Under the pieces are notes generated by a model. It was not told where the DNA came from. It saw nothing but the letters and a program-made list of their open reading frames with translations, and ran no database searches. Of a stretch of 54,141 nt of DNA, positions 18,644-27,441 are shown piece after piece. The translations under genes were made by a program, and so were the position numbers. How positions within the stretch are numbered: the first letter of the stretch is position 1; every line of letters begins with the position of its first letter. Source of the DNA: Acidobacteriota bacterium (GTDB taxonomy: Bacteria > Acidobacteriota > Vicinamibacteria > Vicinamibacterales > UBA8438); assembly GCA_026708265.1 (NCBI GenBank), contig JAPOVI010000244.1, forward strand, positions 1 to 54,141, written 5' to 3'.

Positions 18644-20629
18644 ATGTCCGCTCGACACGCAGGTCTCGTCATCGCGGTCGCCGTCGTGATCGGCCTCATC
18701 GCGCCGCCACCGGCGGCGGCGCAGTACGGCGCCGTCGACGGGGAGTGGCGCAGCTACGCCGGCGACCCCGGCAGCACGAAGTACTCGCCGTTGGACCAGA
18801 TCGACGCCGGCAACTTCAGCGATCTGCGCATCGCGTGGCGCTGGGCGTCGGTGGACGCCGACGTCGACCTCGAGGCGATCGGCTCGGACGACGAGCGGCT
18901 GTCGATCTTCGGCCTGCAGGCGACGCCGCTGATGATCGACGGCGTGCTGTACCTGTCGACCGCGCTCTACCAGGCGGCGGCCGTCGATGCCGGCACCGGG
19001 GAGACGATCTGGGTGCACGACCCGCAGTCCTACCTGGGTGGGAAGCCGACGCACGCCTTCCGCTCGCGCGGCGTCGCCTACTGGAGCGAGGACGACGGCA
19101 GCGACGCCCGCATCTTCTGGGGCACCAGCGAGGCGTACCTCGTGGCCGTCGACGCGCACACCGGGGAACCGATCCGCGACTTCGGCGACGACGGCCGCGT
19201 CGACCTGATGGAGGGCATCCCGCGCGCTGTGCGCGGCGAGACGAACTACCAGGGCCGCAACCTCATCGGCGTCGCGTCGCCACCGGCCATCGCGCGCGAC
19301 GTGGTCCTGACGCCGACCATCATTTCCGACTTCGTGATCCGCCAGGAGGCGCCGCCGGGCTGGGTGAAGGGCGTCGACGCGCGGACGGGCGACGTCAAGT
19401 GGGTGTTCCGGACCGTGCCCCTGGGCGACGACTTCGGCGCCGACACCTGGCAGAACGAGTCGTGGCGCTACTCGGGCAACGCCAACATCTGGCCGCCGCT
19501 GAGCTCCGACGAGGAGCTGGGCATGTTCTACCTCCCGACGGGCACGCCCACCAGCGACTACTACGGCGGCCACCGCCTCGGCGACAACCTCTTCGCGGAG
19601 AGCATCGTGGCCGTCGACGCCGAGACCGGCGCGCGCGTCTGGCACTTCCAGGCCGTGCACCACGGCGTCTGGGACTACGACTTCCCGGCCGCTCCGACGC
19701 TGCTCGACATCACCGTCGACGGCCGGCGCATCAAGGCTCTGGCGCAGGTGAGCAAGCAGGGCTTCACCTACGTCTTCGACCGGGCGACGGGCGAGCCGGT
19801 CTGGCCGATCGAGGAGCGCGCGGTGGAAACCGACACCGATCTGCCGGGCGAGGTGCTGTCGCCCACGCAGCCGTTCCCGACGAAGCCGCCGCCCTTCGAG
19901 TACCAGGGCATCGGCATCGACGATCTGGTCGACTTCACGCCGGAGATTCGGCAGATGGCGATCGAGGCGGTCGAGAACTTCCGCCTCGGCCCGCTCTTCA
20001 CGCCGCCGATGCTCACAGTGGAGGGCGGCCTGCAGGGGACCATCCAGCGGCCGCACATCGCGGGCGGCGCGAGCTGGAGCGGCGCCGCGGCCGACCCGGA
20101 GACGGGGCTGCTCTACGTGCCGTCCGAGAACCGCTTCTCGGTCCTCAAGTACTACACGCCGGACCCGGACGAGGGCGGCAACCTCGACTTCACGCAGGCC
20201 GACTTCGACAGCGGGACGCAGCCGCTGATGCCGCGCGGCCTGCCGCTCCTGAAGCCGCCCTACTCGCGCATGACGGCCATCGACCTGAACGCCGGCGACC
20301 ACGCCTGGATGCGGCCGAACGGCGACGGCGACCGCTTCCGCCGGCATCCGATGCTGCGCGACCTCGACCTGCCGCCGCTCGGCGGCGAGGGGCACGGCGG
20401 GCCGGTGCTTACGAAGACGCTGCTGATCAGCGCGCTCTCGGCCGGCGGGTCGGACGGCGGGCCGCGGCTCGTGGCGCGGGACAAGGCGACGGGCGCGATC
20501 GTCGGCTCCGTCGATCTCCCGGCCGGCGCCATCGGGACGCCGATGACCTACCTGCACGAGGGCCGGCAGTACATCGCGCTGACCATCGGGGGCGACGTGC
20601 CGGAGCTGATCGCGCTCGCGCTGCCCTGA
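18644..20629 (+). CDS. Periplasmic PQQ-dependent dehydrogenase (glucose/quinate dehydrogenase type)
   Basis: 661-aa exported quinoprotein. A signal peptide (MSARHAGLVIAVAVVIGLIA, then PPPAAAQ) is followed by an eight-bladed propeller with PQQ motifs: WRSYAGDPGSTKYSPLDQID, AVDAGTGETIWVHDPQS, the HGVWDYDFPAAPTLLDI block, VDARTGDVKWVFRTV and GLLYVPSE. I find no cysteine in the protein, so it lacks the vicinal disulphide and the fused cytochrome c domain of methanol/alcohol dehydrogenases. It resembles membrane glucose dehydrogenase without the N-terminal membrane domain. GGAGGT ribosome binding site before the ATG. It may share a transcript with the receptor (121-base gap). Confidence 0.92.
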   Translation: MSARHAGLVIAVAVVIGLIAPPPAAAQYGAVDGEWRSYAGDPGSTKYSPLDQIDAGNFSDLRIAWRWASVDADVDLEAIGSDDERLSIFGLQATPLMIDGVLYLSTALYQAAAVDAGTGETIWVHDPQSYLGGKPTHAFRSRGVAYWSEDDGSDARIFWGTSEAYLVAVDAHTGEPIRDFGDDGRVDLMEGIPRAVRGETNYQGRNLIGVASPPAIARDVVLTPTIISDFVIRQEAPPGWVKGVDARTGDVKWVFRTVPLGDDFGADTWQNESWRYSGNANIWPPLSSDEELGMFYLPTGTPTSDYYGGHRLGDNLFAESIVAVDAETGARVWHFQAVHHGVWDYDFPAAPTLLDITVDGRRIKALAQVSKQGFTYVFDRATGEPVWPIEERAVETDTDLPGEVLSPTQPFPTKPPPFEYQGIGIDDLVDFTPEIRQMAIEAVENFRLGPLFTPPMLTVEGGLQGTIQRPHIAGGASWSGAAADPETGLLYVPSENRFSVLKYYTPDPDEGGNLDFTQADFDSGTQPLMPRGLPLLKPPYSRMTAIDLNAGDHAWMRPNGDGDRFRRHPMLRDLDLPPLGGEGHGGPVLTKTLLISALSAGGSDGGPRLVARDKATGAIVGSVDLPAGAIGTPMTYLHEGRQYIALTIGGDVPELIALALP

Positions 20630-20713
20630 GCGGCCCGACGAGCCGCCGGCCGGCTAGGCACCTGCCGGCGGCTCCGATCGTTCAGCGATTCGAGGAGCAG
20701 AACGCGCCGCCGG

Positions 20714-21106
20714 TCATCCCGGTTGCCGGCCTCGTTCCTCTCCCCAGAAGATGAGGACGTTGCCGTCGAGATCCTCGACCTCGAGCTGCAGCGTGCCCTC
20801 CTGCCAGGCGACCTCGAAGCAGGTGGCAACGATCCGGGCCCCGCGCTCCTGGAATTCCCGCTGCAGGGCTTCGAGGTTCCCGGGCTCGTGAAGGGACAGG
20901 CACAGGACCGCGGGCACGCCGGCCCTCGGCGTCACGCTTCCCGACGCGAGAATCACGTCGAGCCCGTTGCGGCCCACCTGCGCCATGACCGGCTGGTCGC
21001 CGGAGTCCCAGCTCCTGACGAACCCCAGCCTCTCACAGTAGTAGGCGACAGCCCGCTCGACATCGCGCACCCGGAACATGGGCCGCGCGTAGAACTCGTC
21101 GCTCAC
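20714..21106 (-). CDS. VOC-superfamily (glyoxalase/bleomycin-resistance-like) protein
   Basis: 130-aa protein with paired beta-alpha-beta-beta-beta modules: ARPMFRVRDVERAVAYYCER, LGFVRSWDSGD, then LQREFQERGARIVA and LQLEVEDLDGNVLIFWGEE, where the terminal Glu is a typical metal-ligand position. Single-domain VOC proteins act as dimers in thiol transfer, dioxygenation or drug binding; the substrate is unknown. Its ATG overlaps the TGA of the methyltransferase (ATGA), making it the last gene of the PadR-ADOP-methyltransferase-VOC operon. Confidence 0.85.
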   Translation of the reverse strand: MSDEFYARPMFRVRDVERAVAYYCERLGFVRSWDSGDQPVMAQVGRNGLDVILASGSVTPRAGVPAVLCLSLHEPGNLEALQREFQERGARIVATCFEVAWQEGTLQLEVEDLDGNVLIFWGEERGRQPG

Positions 21107-21864
21107 GACTGCGCCTTGCGGAGCACGACGAACTCGTAGCCGTAGAACTCCGAACAGGCGTGCCAGATGTCAATCTCGTTCTGGCACTGGTCCGCCAGCT
21201 CCAGGGCGTCCGGCGCGTCGCGGTAGCGCCGGCGGAATGCGGTCACGTTGTCCTGCAACGGGCGGTAGTAGTCGTCCCACCACGCCGCCGCGGGGAGCGG
21301 GAAGTGCCCCACGGTCTCGTAGCCGCACGCCTCGACTGCGTTCAGGAGCGCGGAAGTCTCCCGGATGGCCGGGTACTCCTGGTTCCAGAACGCCGCGCAC
21401 TCGGCCGGCGGGTCGGGCTTCCGCCAGCACGCGTCCGTGAACGCGACGTGCCCGCCCGGCCGCAGCAGCCGGCGCCAGTCGCGCAGTCCCGCTTCCACCC
21501 CCACGTTGTAGATGGCGCCCTCGCACCAGATGAGGTCGAAGGCGCCGTCCGCGAAGTCGAGCTCGCGCATGTCCGCCACGCGGGCTTCCAGTCGATCCGC
21601 GAGGCCCCGCTCCCGCGCCTCGCGGTTCAGCTCGTCGACGAACGGGGAGTGGTTGTCGACGGCGACGATGCGCGCCGGCGAGCTCCCGGCCAGCACCAGC
21701 GTCTGGGCGCCGGTCCCGCAGCCGACGTCGAGCACGCGGGTCGCCGGTCCGACGGCGGGCACGAGCCCGAGCGCCCGGCGCGTGCTCGCCGCGGTTCCCG
21801 GCCCCTGCCGGGGCAGCCCGCTGAACAGCTCGAAGAACAGCGCGGCGGTTCGATCGGACGCCAT
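21103..21864 (-). CDS. Class I SAM-dependent methyltransferase
   Basis: 253-aa methyltransferase with the SAM motifs in order: motif I TRVLDVGCGTGAQTLVLA, acidic loop IVAVDNHSPFVDEL, motif II/III FADGAFDLIWCEGAIYNVG, and LLRPGGHVAFTDACW. The layout resembles UbiE/small-molecule methyltransferases. It starts 4 bases after the ADOP gene and overlaps the VOC gene, so all four genes of this operon should be coexpressed. The acceptor is unknown. Confidence 0.88.
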   Translation of the reverse strand: MASDRTAALFFELFSGLPRQGPGTAASTRRALGLVPAVGPATRVLDVGCGTGAQTLVLAGSSPARIVAVDNHSPFVDELNREARERGLADRLEARVADMRELDFADGAFDLIWCEGAIYNVGVEAGLRDWRRLLRPGGHVAFTDACWRKPDPPAECAAFWNQEYPAIRETSALLNAVEACGYETVGHFPLPAAAWWDDYYRPLQDNVTAFRRRYRDAPDALELADQCQNEIDIWHACSEFYGYEFVVLRKAQS

Positions 21865-21868
21865 GGGC

Positions 21869-24655
21869 TCAGTGCTGCAGGCCTCTCATCGGCGCAATGG
21901 CCGCCGCGCGCCCCGCCGGAATCAGGACGGCGACGAGCGCACACCCGGCAACCGAAGCCGCGGCGACGGAGAGGGAGAAGGGGTCCCAGAACGACACGCC
22001 GTGCAGTTGCGCGGCCATGAGGCGCACGGCGCCGACGGCGAGCGGCAGGCCGAGCACCAGGCCCATCGCCACGCGCTCGAACGCCTGCCGCAGCACGAGC
22101 CGAATCACCCGGACGCGATCCGCCCCGAGGGCCATCCGGATGCCGATCTCGTTCGTCTGCTGCGCCACCATGTAGGCCGCGACGCCGTACACGCCGACCG
22201 CGGCCAGCACGAGGGAGACGATCCCGAACAGTCCGGCAAGGCCCGCGACCGCCCGCTCGCGGGCGAACGAGCGGTCGATCTGCTGCTGCAGCGTGCTGAC
22301 GCTCGTGATCGCCAAGTTGGGGTCGGCCTCCGCCAGCGTCCTCCTCACCACGGGCTCGAGGACGCCGGGCGGGGAGTCCGTGACTACCAGAATGCCCTCG
22401 ACGAGATGGGACAGCCGCTCGACCATCCTCCGGTAGTCGGTATCGTAGTCGACGCTCTGGGCCAGGGGAACGTAGAACGTGGGCCCGGCCGGTCCGTACA
22501 GCGCCGACCGGGAGAGCCTGGCGTCGCGCACGACGCCGACGACACGGTACGTTTCGGCGTTCTCGGGCCGCTCGACGCCGAAGTGCTGCCCGATCGGGTC
22601 TTCATCGTCCCCGAAGAAGCGCCTCGCAAACGCCTCGGTCACGATCGCGACCGGGGCACTCGTCTCGTCGTCCGTCGCCCGGAACCAGCGGCCCCCGGCG
22701 AGCGTGAGGCCCAGACCCTGCAGGTAGTCGGCACTGACGCGGTTCCACGCCGCCGTGGATTCGCCCCCCGCGCCCGGAGGGCGACCCGCGACCAGAACGG
22801 ACTCCTCCCAGTGGCCGGTGAGCGGATTGTGCAGTGCGAGTCCGGCTCCCCGCACACCGGGCAGCGTCTTGAGCCGCCGCTCGACGTCGCGGTAGACGGC
22901 CGACAGTTGCTGCGCGGTGTACGTGGACGGCAGGCGCTTCAGGCCAATCACCACGCGTGCCTGCACGGGGTAGCCGAGGTCCTGGCGCTCGAGGTTCGAG
23001 AGGCTTCGCGCGAGCATCAGGGAACCGGCGACGACGGCGACCGAGAGCGACGCCTGGACGATCAGCAGCGCCGTGCGCGAGCGGAAGGAATGGCCGACGC
23101 TGCGCCCGGCGCCGCGCAGCGCATCGATGGGATCCGTCCGCGTGGCGAGCCAGGCCGGCGCGGCACCCAGCAAGACGCCGGCCACGAGGGACACCCCGGC
23201 CGCGAACGACATCGTGATGAAGGATGGCGTCGCCACGATCGGCACGAGTTGCGAGTCCTGGAAGGCCAGCGCGACCAGCAGGCGCGTGGCGCCGACGGCA
23301 ACGAGCAGCCCGACGACCCCTCCGGCTGCCCCGAGCAGCACCGTTTCCGCAAGCGCCTCGGCGACGATCTGCCGCCGCGTTGCGCCGATGGCGAGCCGCA
23401 TGGCGGTCTCCTCCCGGCGCGCGACTGCGCGGGCCAGCAGGAGATTCGCGACGTTCGCGCACGCAACGAGCAGCACGAGGCCGCAGATGGCGAACAGGAT
23501 CTGCAGGCTGGAGCCGTATCGTTCCTTCAGCGAGAGGCCCGCGAGACCGATACCCGAGCCGGCCGGCACGACGCGAATCGTCTGGTTGGAAAGCTCGCGC
23601 CTGATGTCCGGCACCAGGTTGCCCGGGTAGTCGGCCTCGAGATCTATCCACTGCCGCAGGATCCCGGTGAGGCGGGGAGCCACTCCCGCAATCGAGCCAT
23701 CTTCACGGAGACGACCGATCGCGAACAGCCACGGCGAGGTGGACTGCCGCAACAGGGAGCCGGCCCCGGCAATCAGCGGCTCGTGCTGCAGGGGGATCCA
23801 GAGGTCGGGAGGCAGCGCGCGAACGGTCTCGCCGAAGAACCCCGGCGCGGTCACTCCTATCACCGTGAACGGGCGACCCTCCACCACCAGCGTCGAGCCG
23901 ATCACCGACGCATCGGCCCCGTAGACTCCCTGCCACGTACGATGGCTCAGCACGACGGCGGGCGGCGCCGAGGGCCGATCGTCATCCGTCGTGAACACCC
24001 GGCCGAGGAGCGCGCCGACACCGAGCGTGGAGAAGTACGTTCCGGTGACGTATCCCGCGCGCAGGGCCCTGGCTGCCGTGTCCTCCGCGCCCTGCCGCCG
24101 GACGCTCATCAGCGAGCCGCCCCAGTCGAACGCGGTGATGGCCTCGAACTCCGTCGCCCCGGCCGCCAGTCGCTCGTACAGCGGGAACGAGAACACTCCC
24201 CAGCGGCCGTGGCGGCCGATGACGGTTGTGTCGTCCCCGTCCCCGATCCGGTACAGGCGGCCCGGATCGGATACCGGCAGCGGCCGGAGCGCGACACTGT
24301 CCAGGAGCGTGACTATCGCCGTCGTCCCGCCCATTCCGAGCGCGAGGGTGACCACGGCCGCAGCCGTGAAGCCCGGCGTCAGCCGGAGCCGGCGGCAGCC
24401 GTGGACGAGGTGCCGGCGAAGGCCGTCGGCGACGGACAGGTGCCGCACGTCGCGACACCCCTCCTTGACCGCCTCCATCCCACCCAGGCGCGCCAGAGCC
24501 ACGCGGCGGGCCTCCCTCGGAGTCATGCCGCGGCGCACGTTCTCCGCGGTCGCGAGCTCGAGGTACGCCTGCAATTCCGCGTCGAGCTCCCGTTCGAGGC
24601 GCCCGCGACGGAACAGGTTCACAAGGCGAGCGACGATGTCTCGGGTGTGGCTCAC
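21869..24655 (-). CDS. ADOP-family duplicated ABC permease (MacB/FtsX type)
   Basis: 928-aa membrane protein. An N-terminal ~80-residue cytoplasmic prefix (RGRLERELDAELQAYLEL, GMTPREARRVALARLGG) is characteristic of acidobacterial duplicated orphan permeases. Two repeats of MacB-type periplasmic domain plus FtsX-type membrane segments follow: first TM at FTAAAVVTLALGMGGTTAIV, the first FtsX cluster around ILFAICGLVLLVACANVANL, and the last at AGLFGIVSLVLAAVGVYGVA to the C-terminus. No ATPase partner is adjacent, as usual for this family. The start is a GTG preceded by GGAGG. Probably a MacB-like exporter or mechanotransmission component; substrate unknown. PadR upstream is the likely regulator. 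Confidence 0.92.
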   Translation of the reverse strand: MSHTRDIVARLVNLFRRGRLERELDAELQAYLELATAENVRRGMTPREARRVALARLGGMEAVKEGCRDVRHLSVADGLRRHLVHGCRRLRLTPGFTAAAVVTLALGMGGTTAIVTLLDSVALRPLPVSDPGRLYRIGDGDDTTVIGRHGRWGVFSFPLYERLAAGATEFEAITAFDWGGSLMSVRRQGAEDTAARALRAGYVTGTYFSTLGVGALLGRVFTTDDDRPSAPPAVVLSHRTWQGVYGADASVIGSTLVVEGRPFTVIGVTAPGFFGETVRALPPDLWIPLQHEPLIAGAGSLLRQSTSPWLFAIGRLREDGSIAGVAPRLTGILRQWIDLEADYPGNLVPDIRRELSNQTIRVVPAGSGIGLAGLSLKERYGSSLQILFAICGLVLLVACANVANLLLARAVARREETAMRLAIGATRRQIVAEALAETVLLGAAGGVVGLLVAVGATRLLVALAFQDSQLVPIVATPSFITMSFAAGVSLVAGVLLGAAPAWLATRTDPIDALRGAGRSVGHSFRSRTALLIVQASLSVAVVAGSLMLARSLSNLERQDLGYPVQARVVIGLKRLPSTYTAQQLSAVYRDVERRLKTLPGVRGAGLALHNPLTGHWEESVLVAGRPPGAGGESTAAWNRVSADYLQGLGLTLAGGRWFRATDDETSAPVAIVTEAFARRFFGDDEDPIGQHFGVERPENAETYRVVGVVRDARLSRSALYGPAGPTFYVPLAQSVDYDTDYRRMVERLSHLVEGILVVTDSPPGVLEPVVRRTLAEADPNLAITSVSTLQQQIDRSFARERAVAGLAGLFGIVSLVLAAVGVYGVAAYMVAQQTNEIGIRMALGADRVRVIRLVLRQAFERVAMGLVLGLPLAVGAVRLMAAQLHGVSFWDPFSLSVAAASVAGCALVAVLIPAGRAAAIAPMRGLQH

Positions 24656-24701
24656 GGAGCCTCCGGCGCGTCCGTCCCGGGCCGGTCGGCGAGGCCGAAC
24701 C

Positions 24702-25037
24702 TCACGCTATCTCCACGTCGCGCAACGCCAGCTCGATCGCGACCGACACGCGCTTCCAGTTGCGGGTTTCCTCCTCGGAGTGCCGGCGCCCGGCGGAGGT
24801 CAGTTCGTAGTACTTCGCCTTCCGATTGGTCTCCGAACGGCCCCACTCGGCTGTCAGCCACCCTTTCTGCTCGAGCCGGTGCAGGGCGGGGAAGAGCGAG
24901 CCGGGGTTGACGCGAAACGCACCCTGCGTCAGCTGCTCGACCCGGCGCGCAATGCCGAGCCCGTGGTTCGATCCCGTCATGAGCGCGCGAAGGAAGAGCA
25001 GGTCGAGGGTGCCGCGCATGAGATCGGTGCGGGACAT
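24702..25037 (-). CDS. PadR-family transcriptional regulator
   Basis: 111-aa winged-helix repressor. LMRGTLDLLFLRAL begins the helix-turn-helix, GLGIARRVEQLTQGAFRVNP and GSLFPALHRLEQKGWLTAEW form the recognition helix and wing, and a short C-terminal dimerisation helix follows (NWKRVSVAIELALRDVEIA). The ATG at 25037 is chosen because AGGAG lies 9 bases upstream; in-frame starts exist on both sides. It lies 46 bases before the ADOP gene and presumably autoregulates the operon. Confidence 0.9.
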   Translation of the reverse strand: MSRTDLMRGTLDLLFLRALMTGSNHGLGIARRVEQLTQGAFRVNPGSLFPALHRLEQKGWLTAEWGRSETNRKAKYYELTSAGRRHSEEETRNWKRVSVAIELALRDVEIA

Positions 25038-25058
25038 GGGACGAGGCTCCTGATGCGA

Positions 25059-25109
25059 CCTATCGGGTTTCGACAAGTCTGCCCCCGGATCCTATCGGAT
25101 GTCAACAGG
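25059..25109. promoter_or_regulatory. Candidate PadR operator: two direct repeats upstream of padR
   Basis: CCTATCGGGTTTCGACAAG (25059-25077) and CCTATCGGATGTCAACAGG (25091-25109) match at 15 of 19 positions and start 32 bases apart, close to three helical turns. They lie 22-72 bases upstream of the padR start, where an autoregulatory operator or promoter is expected. On the minus strand one copy contains TTGACA. Binding is inferred from position and spacing only. Confidence 0.45.
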
Positions 25110-25302
25110 TTGCGTCTTGCGGGAGCCGGCACCAGCGTCGTAGGAGCTGGGTTATCGTGGGCGAGGGGCCGTACCGTCGCGAGCTGGAGGCCCGGCTCGA
25201 GGGCGCGGTGTTCATGGCCATGCTCGACCACAGCGCGGTGTCGCGGCCGATCGCGGCCTCCCAACCCTGCCCGGCCCCGCTCCGGCGCGGCCGGCAACCG
25301 GC

Positions 25303-25890
25303 ATGACGGGCGAGCCGATCCGCCCGACGGTCGGCGCCGTCCTGCGGGACCTGGCCGAACGGCCCCGCCACTACCTCGTCGCCTGCTGGAACTGGAAGTC
25401 GGCCGTCATGAGCGCCGTGATCCGCGGCGCGCTCTTCTTCGTCGCGACCGTCCGCTCCGGCTTCGACGCCGCTACCGCGGCGTTCGCCATCGAGTTCGCG
25501 TTCCGCGCCGTCACGTCCGGCTTCTTCTCGTCGGTGACGCAGGCCTTCCGGCGCGCCACCCCGGACTGGGCGGCGACGCTGGTCGTGGTGGCGGGCCTGC
25601 CGTTCATCGCGCACGTCCTGGAGTACGGTGTCCACTGGGTCGGCGGCACGGAGCGTCTGGGCCGGGCCATGGCCGCCTCGGTCGGGTTCACGGTCGTCTC
25701 GGCGGCCTTCACCCTCCACGTCATGCGCCGCGGCGCCCTGCTCGTGGGGGACGACGACGACCGGCCGTTCCGGCAGGACCTGGCCGCGATGCCGCGGCTC
25801 GTCGCGGGCTTCACGGCGGGGCTCGCGCGCGGCCTGTGGCGGCTGGTCACCCGCCCGTGGCGATCGAAGCCGGCGACGGGGCGCGCGTGA
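25303..25890 (+). CDS. Conserved hypothetical membrane protein
   Basis: 195-aa protein with about four hydrophobic segments: the region of YLVACWNWKSAVMSAVIRGA to FFVATV, SGFFSSVTQAFRR bordering TLVVVAGLPFIAHVLEYGVH, SVGFTVVSAAFTLHVM, and a C-terminal amphipathic Arg-rich helix. I do not recognise a named family. The soluble loop carries DDDDRPFRQDL. Divergent from the PadR operon, with 265 bases between them. No strong ribosome binding site at the ATG, and no earlier in-frame start. Confidence 0.6.
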   Translation: MTGEPIRPTVGAVLRDLAERPRHYLVACWNWKSAVMSAVIRGALFFVATVRSGFDAATAAFAIEFAFRAVTSGFFSSVTQAFRRATPDWAATLVVVAGLPFIAHVLEYGVHWVGGTERLGRAMAASVGFTVVSAAFTLHVMRRGALLVGDDDDRPFRQDLAAMPRLVAGFTAGLARGLWRLVTRPWRSKPATGRA

Positions 25891-26089
25891 CGAAAAGACC
25901 ATCCAGCGGGTCGATTCGTACTGAGTTGGGGCTATCGGCAGCCGCACGTCCTGCCGATAAGCGGATCGCGGAGGCGGAGCGCACCGTGCGCTCGACCGCG
26001 GCTGCGGGGTGGCCGCGCACGAGACGAGGCCGACGGTCCGCCGGGCGGCGACGCGGCGCAGGGCGGATCGGACGGCGAGGAGAGATGCG

Positions 26090-27238
26090 ATGCGAGCCGC
26101 GGCGAGGCTCGGGCTTCTCGTGATGGCGGCGGGGCTGCTGGCCGCGTTGCCGGCGCGTGGCGGCCAGCCCGCGGGGGAGCCCGGCGAGTTGCGCACCCCG
26201 ATGATCGAGACGCTGGCCCCCGGCGTGTTCGATCCCGCCGTGGCCGCGCGGGCCGAGGTCCACGCGAGCTACCGCGTCGATGCGACGGTGCGGGTTCCCC
26301 TGCTGTTCGGCTCGGTGCCCATTGCCGATCGGGCTGCCGTCGGGGTGGCCAGCTTCCGGGTGCGAGACCTGTCGGACCCGACCGGACAGGCGACCCACAC
26401 GCTACGCGCCTACGAGTTCTTCGCCGCATCGGACCCCGAGCGCGCCCGCGGCCTCAACCGGCTCGGCTTCCTGCGGGAGGCCGCCTGGATCGAGGACCAT
26501 GTCACGCGGCGTACGGTGCAGTTCGGTGTCGTCTCTTCCGATCGCGCCGGCTCGCGCGCGGACGCGGAGCGGAACCTCGACGACGGCGACCCGGGCCGCA
26601 CGCAGCCGGTGAGCGTCCTCGACACCGTCATCGGGCCGGGCGCGGCGCGCAGCGAGGTGGTCCGGCTGTCGGTCGGCGGGCTGTGGCGTCGGGCGGGCGA
26701 TCTGTACGACGAGGTGCGTCCGCGTTGGGGAGCGGAGCGGCCCGACGACGCCGGCACGCTGGTCAACGACCCGCCGCGCTACGCCCGCCCGATCGGGTTC
26801 CTGGGCGCTCTGCAGGCCAGCCTGCGCCAGGCGGCGGAAGCGGTTGCGTCGGGGGCCGGGTGCCCCGACGCGCGCCAGCGCTACGTGCACGACAACGGGC
26901 TCTACGTTCTCGCCCGTCGCGGATGCCGGACCGACGCCAAGCGGGCCCGCACCCATCGGGAGGAGGGACTGGTCGGCGCCGGCGATGTCGTGCACCGGCT
27001 CGACTACCGCATCGAGACGGCGCGGGGGCGCCGGAAGATCGAGTCGTTCCGCCTCTGGGCGGTGCTGCCCGCGGCGGCGGCCGGGGCGCCGGACGACGGC
27101 GAGCCCGTCCTCCCCCTGGCCTTCGAGTTCCGGCCGCGGAAGTACCTCGAGCTCCGGGCGCGGCGCGTCCCGCCGGCGGCCGAGCCGGCGCCGACCGCGC
27201 CGACCCTCTCCGCATCGGTGTCCATGCCCGAGCAATGA
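26090..27238 (+). CDS. Secreted protein of unknown function
   Basis: 382-aa protein with a signal peptide (MRAAARLGLLVMAAGLLAAL ...ARGG). The mature part contains YRVDATVRVPLLFGSVPIAD, a HTLRAYEFFAASDPERARGL stretch, a helical middle, and RKIESFRLWAVLPAAA close to a Pro/Ala-rich tail. A GAGGAGA ribosome binding site supports the ATG at 26090 rather than earlier in-frame codons. No enzymatic motif is seen. The periodic strand pattern suggests a soluble periplasmic protein. It lies upstream of the paralogue cluster but is not similar to it. Confidence 0.65.
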   Translation: MRAAARLGLLVMAAGLLAALPARGGQPAGEPGELRTPMIETLAPGVFDPAVAARAEVHASYRVDATVRVPLLFGSVPIADRAAVGVASFRVRDLSDPTGQATHTLRAYEFFAASDPERARGLNRLGFLREAAWIEDHVTRRTVQFGVVSSDRAGSRADAERNLDDGDPGRTQPVSVLDTVIGPGAARSEVVRLSVGGLWRRAGDLYDEVRPRWGAERPDDAGTLVNDPPRYARPIGFLGALQASLRQAAEAVASGAGCPDARQRYVHDNGLYVLARRGCRTDAKRARTHREEGLVGAGDVVHRLDYRIETARGRRKIESFRLWAVLPAAAAGAPDDGEPVLPLAFEFRPRKYLELRARRVPPAAEPAPTAPTLSASVSMPEQ

Positions 27239-27283
27239 GGCGGTGCGCTACGCGCCCGCGCTCCACCCCATACCATCGCCGCG

Positions 27284-27303
27284 CGCGACCGCCGGCGGTC
27301 GCG
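27284..27303. repeat. Perfect 20-bp palindrome between genes
   Basis: CGCGACCGCC is followed immediately by its reverse complement GGCGGTCGCG, with no loop. It lies 46 bases after the end of the secreted-protein gene and 139 bases before the paralogue at 27442. It could be an operator for a dimeric regulator or part of a terminator; no T-run follows, so the operator reading is slightly preferred. Confidence 0.4.
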
Positions 27304-27441
27304 TGCTCCCCCGCGGGCTCGATTTGACCCACGACAAGAAGGCGCCGCAGGAGTAGACTGGCCCTCTGGGTACGTGCGGGATTCCGGGTCGCGCTGCGAC
27401 CGGCCGTCCGGTCGCCGCCGCGGGCCGCGAAGGAGACGACG

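Noticed and set aside
15805..18699. 964-codon minus-strand frame opposite the TonB receptor
   Set aside because: The plus-strand receptor shows clear plug and barrel motifs; the antisense frame has biased composition only.
21512..24910. 1132-codon plus-strand frame opposite the ADOP permease
   Set aside because: Composition artefact. The ADOP frame has family motifs and a ribosome binding site.
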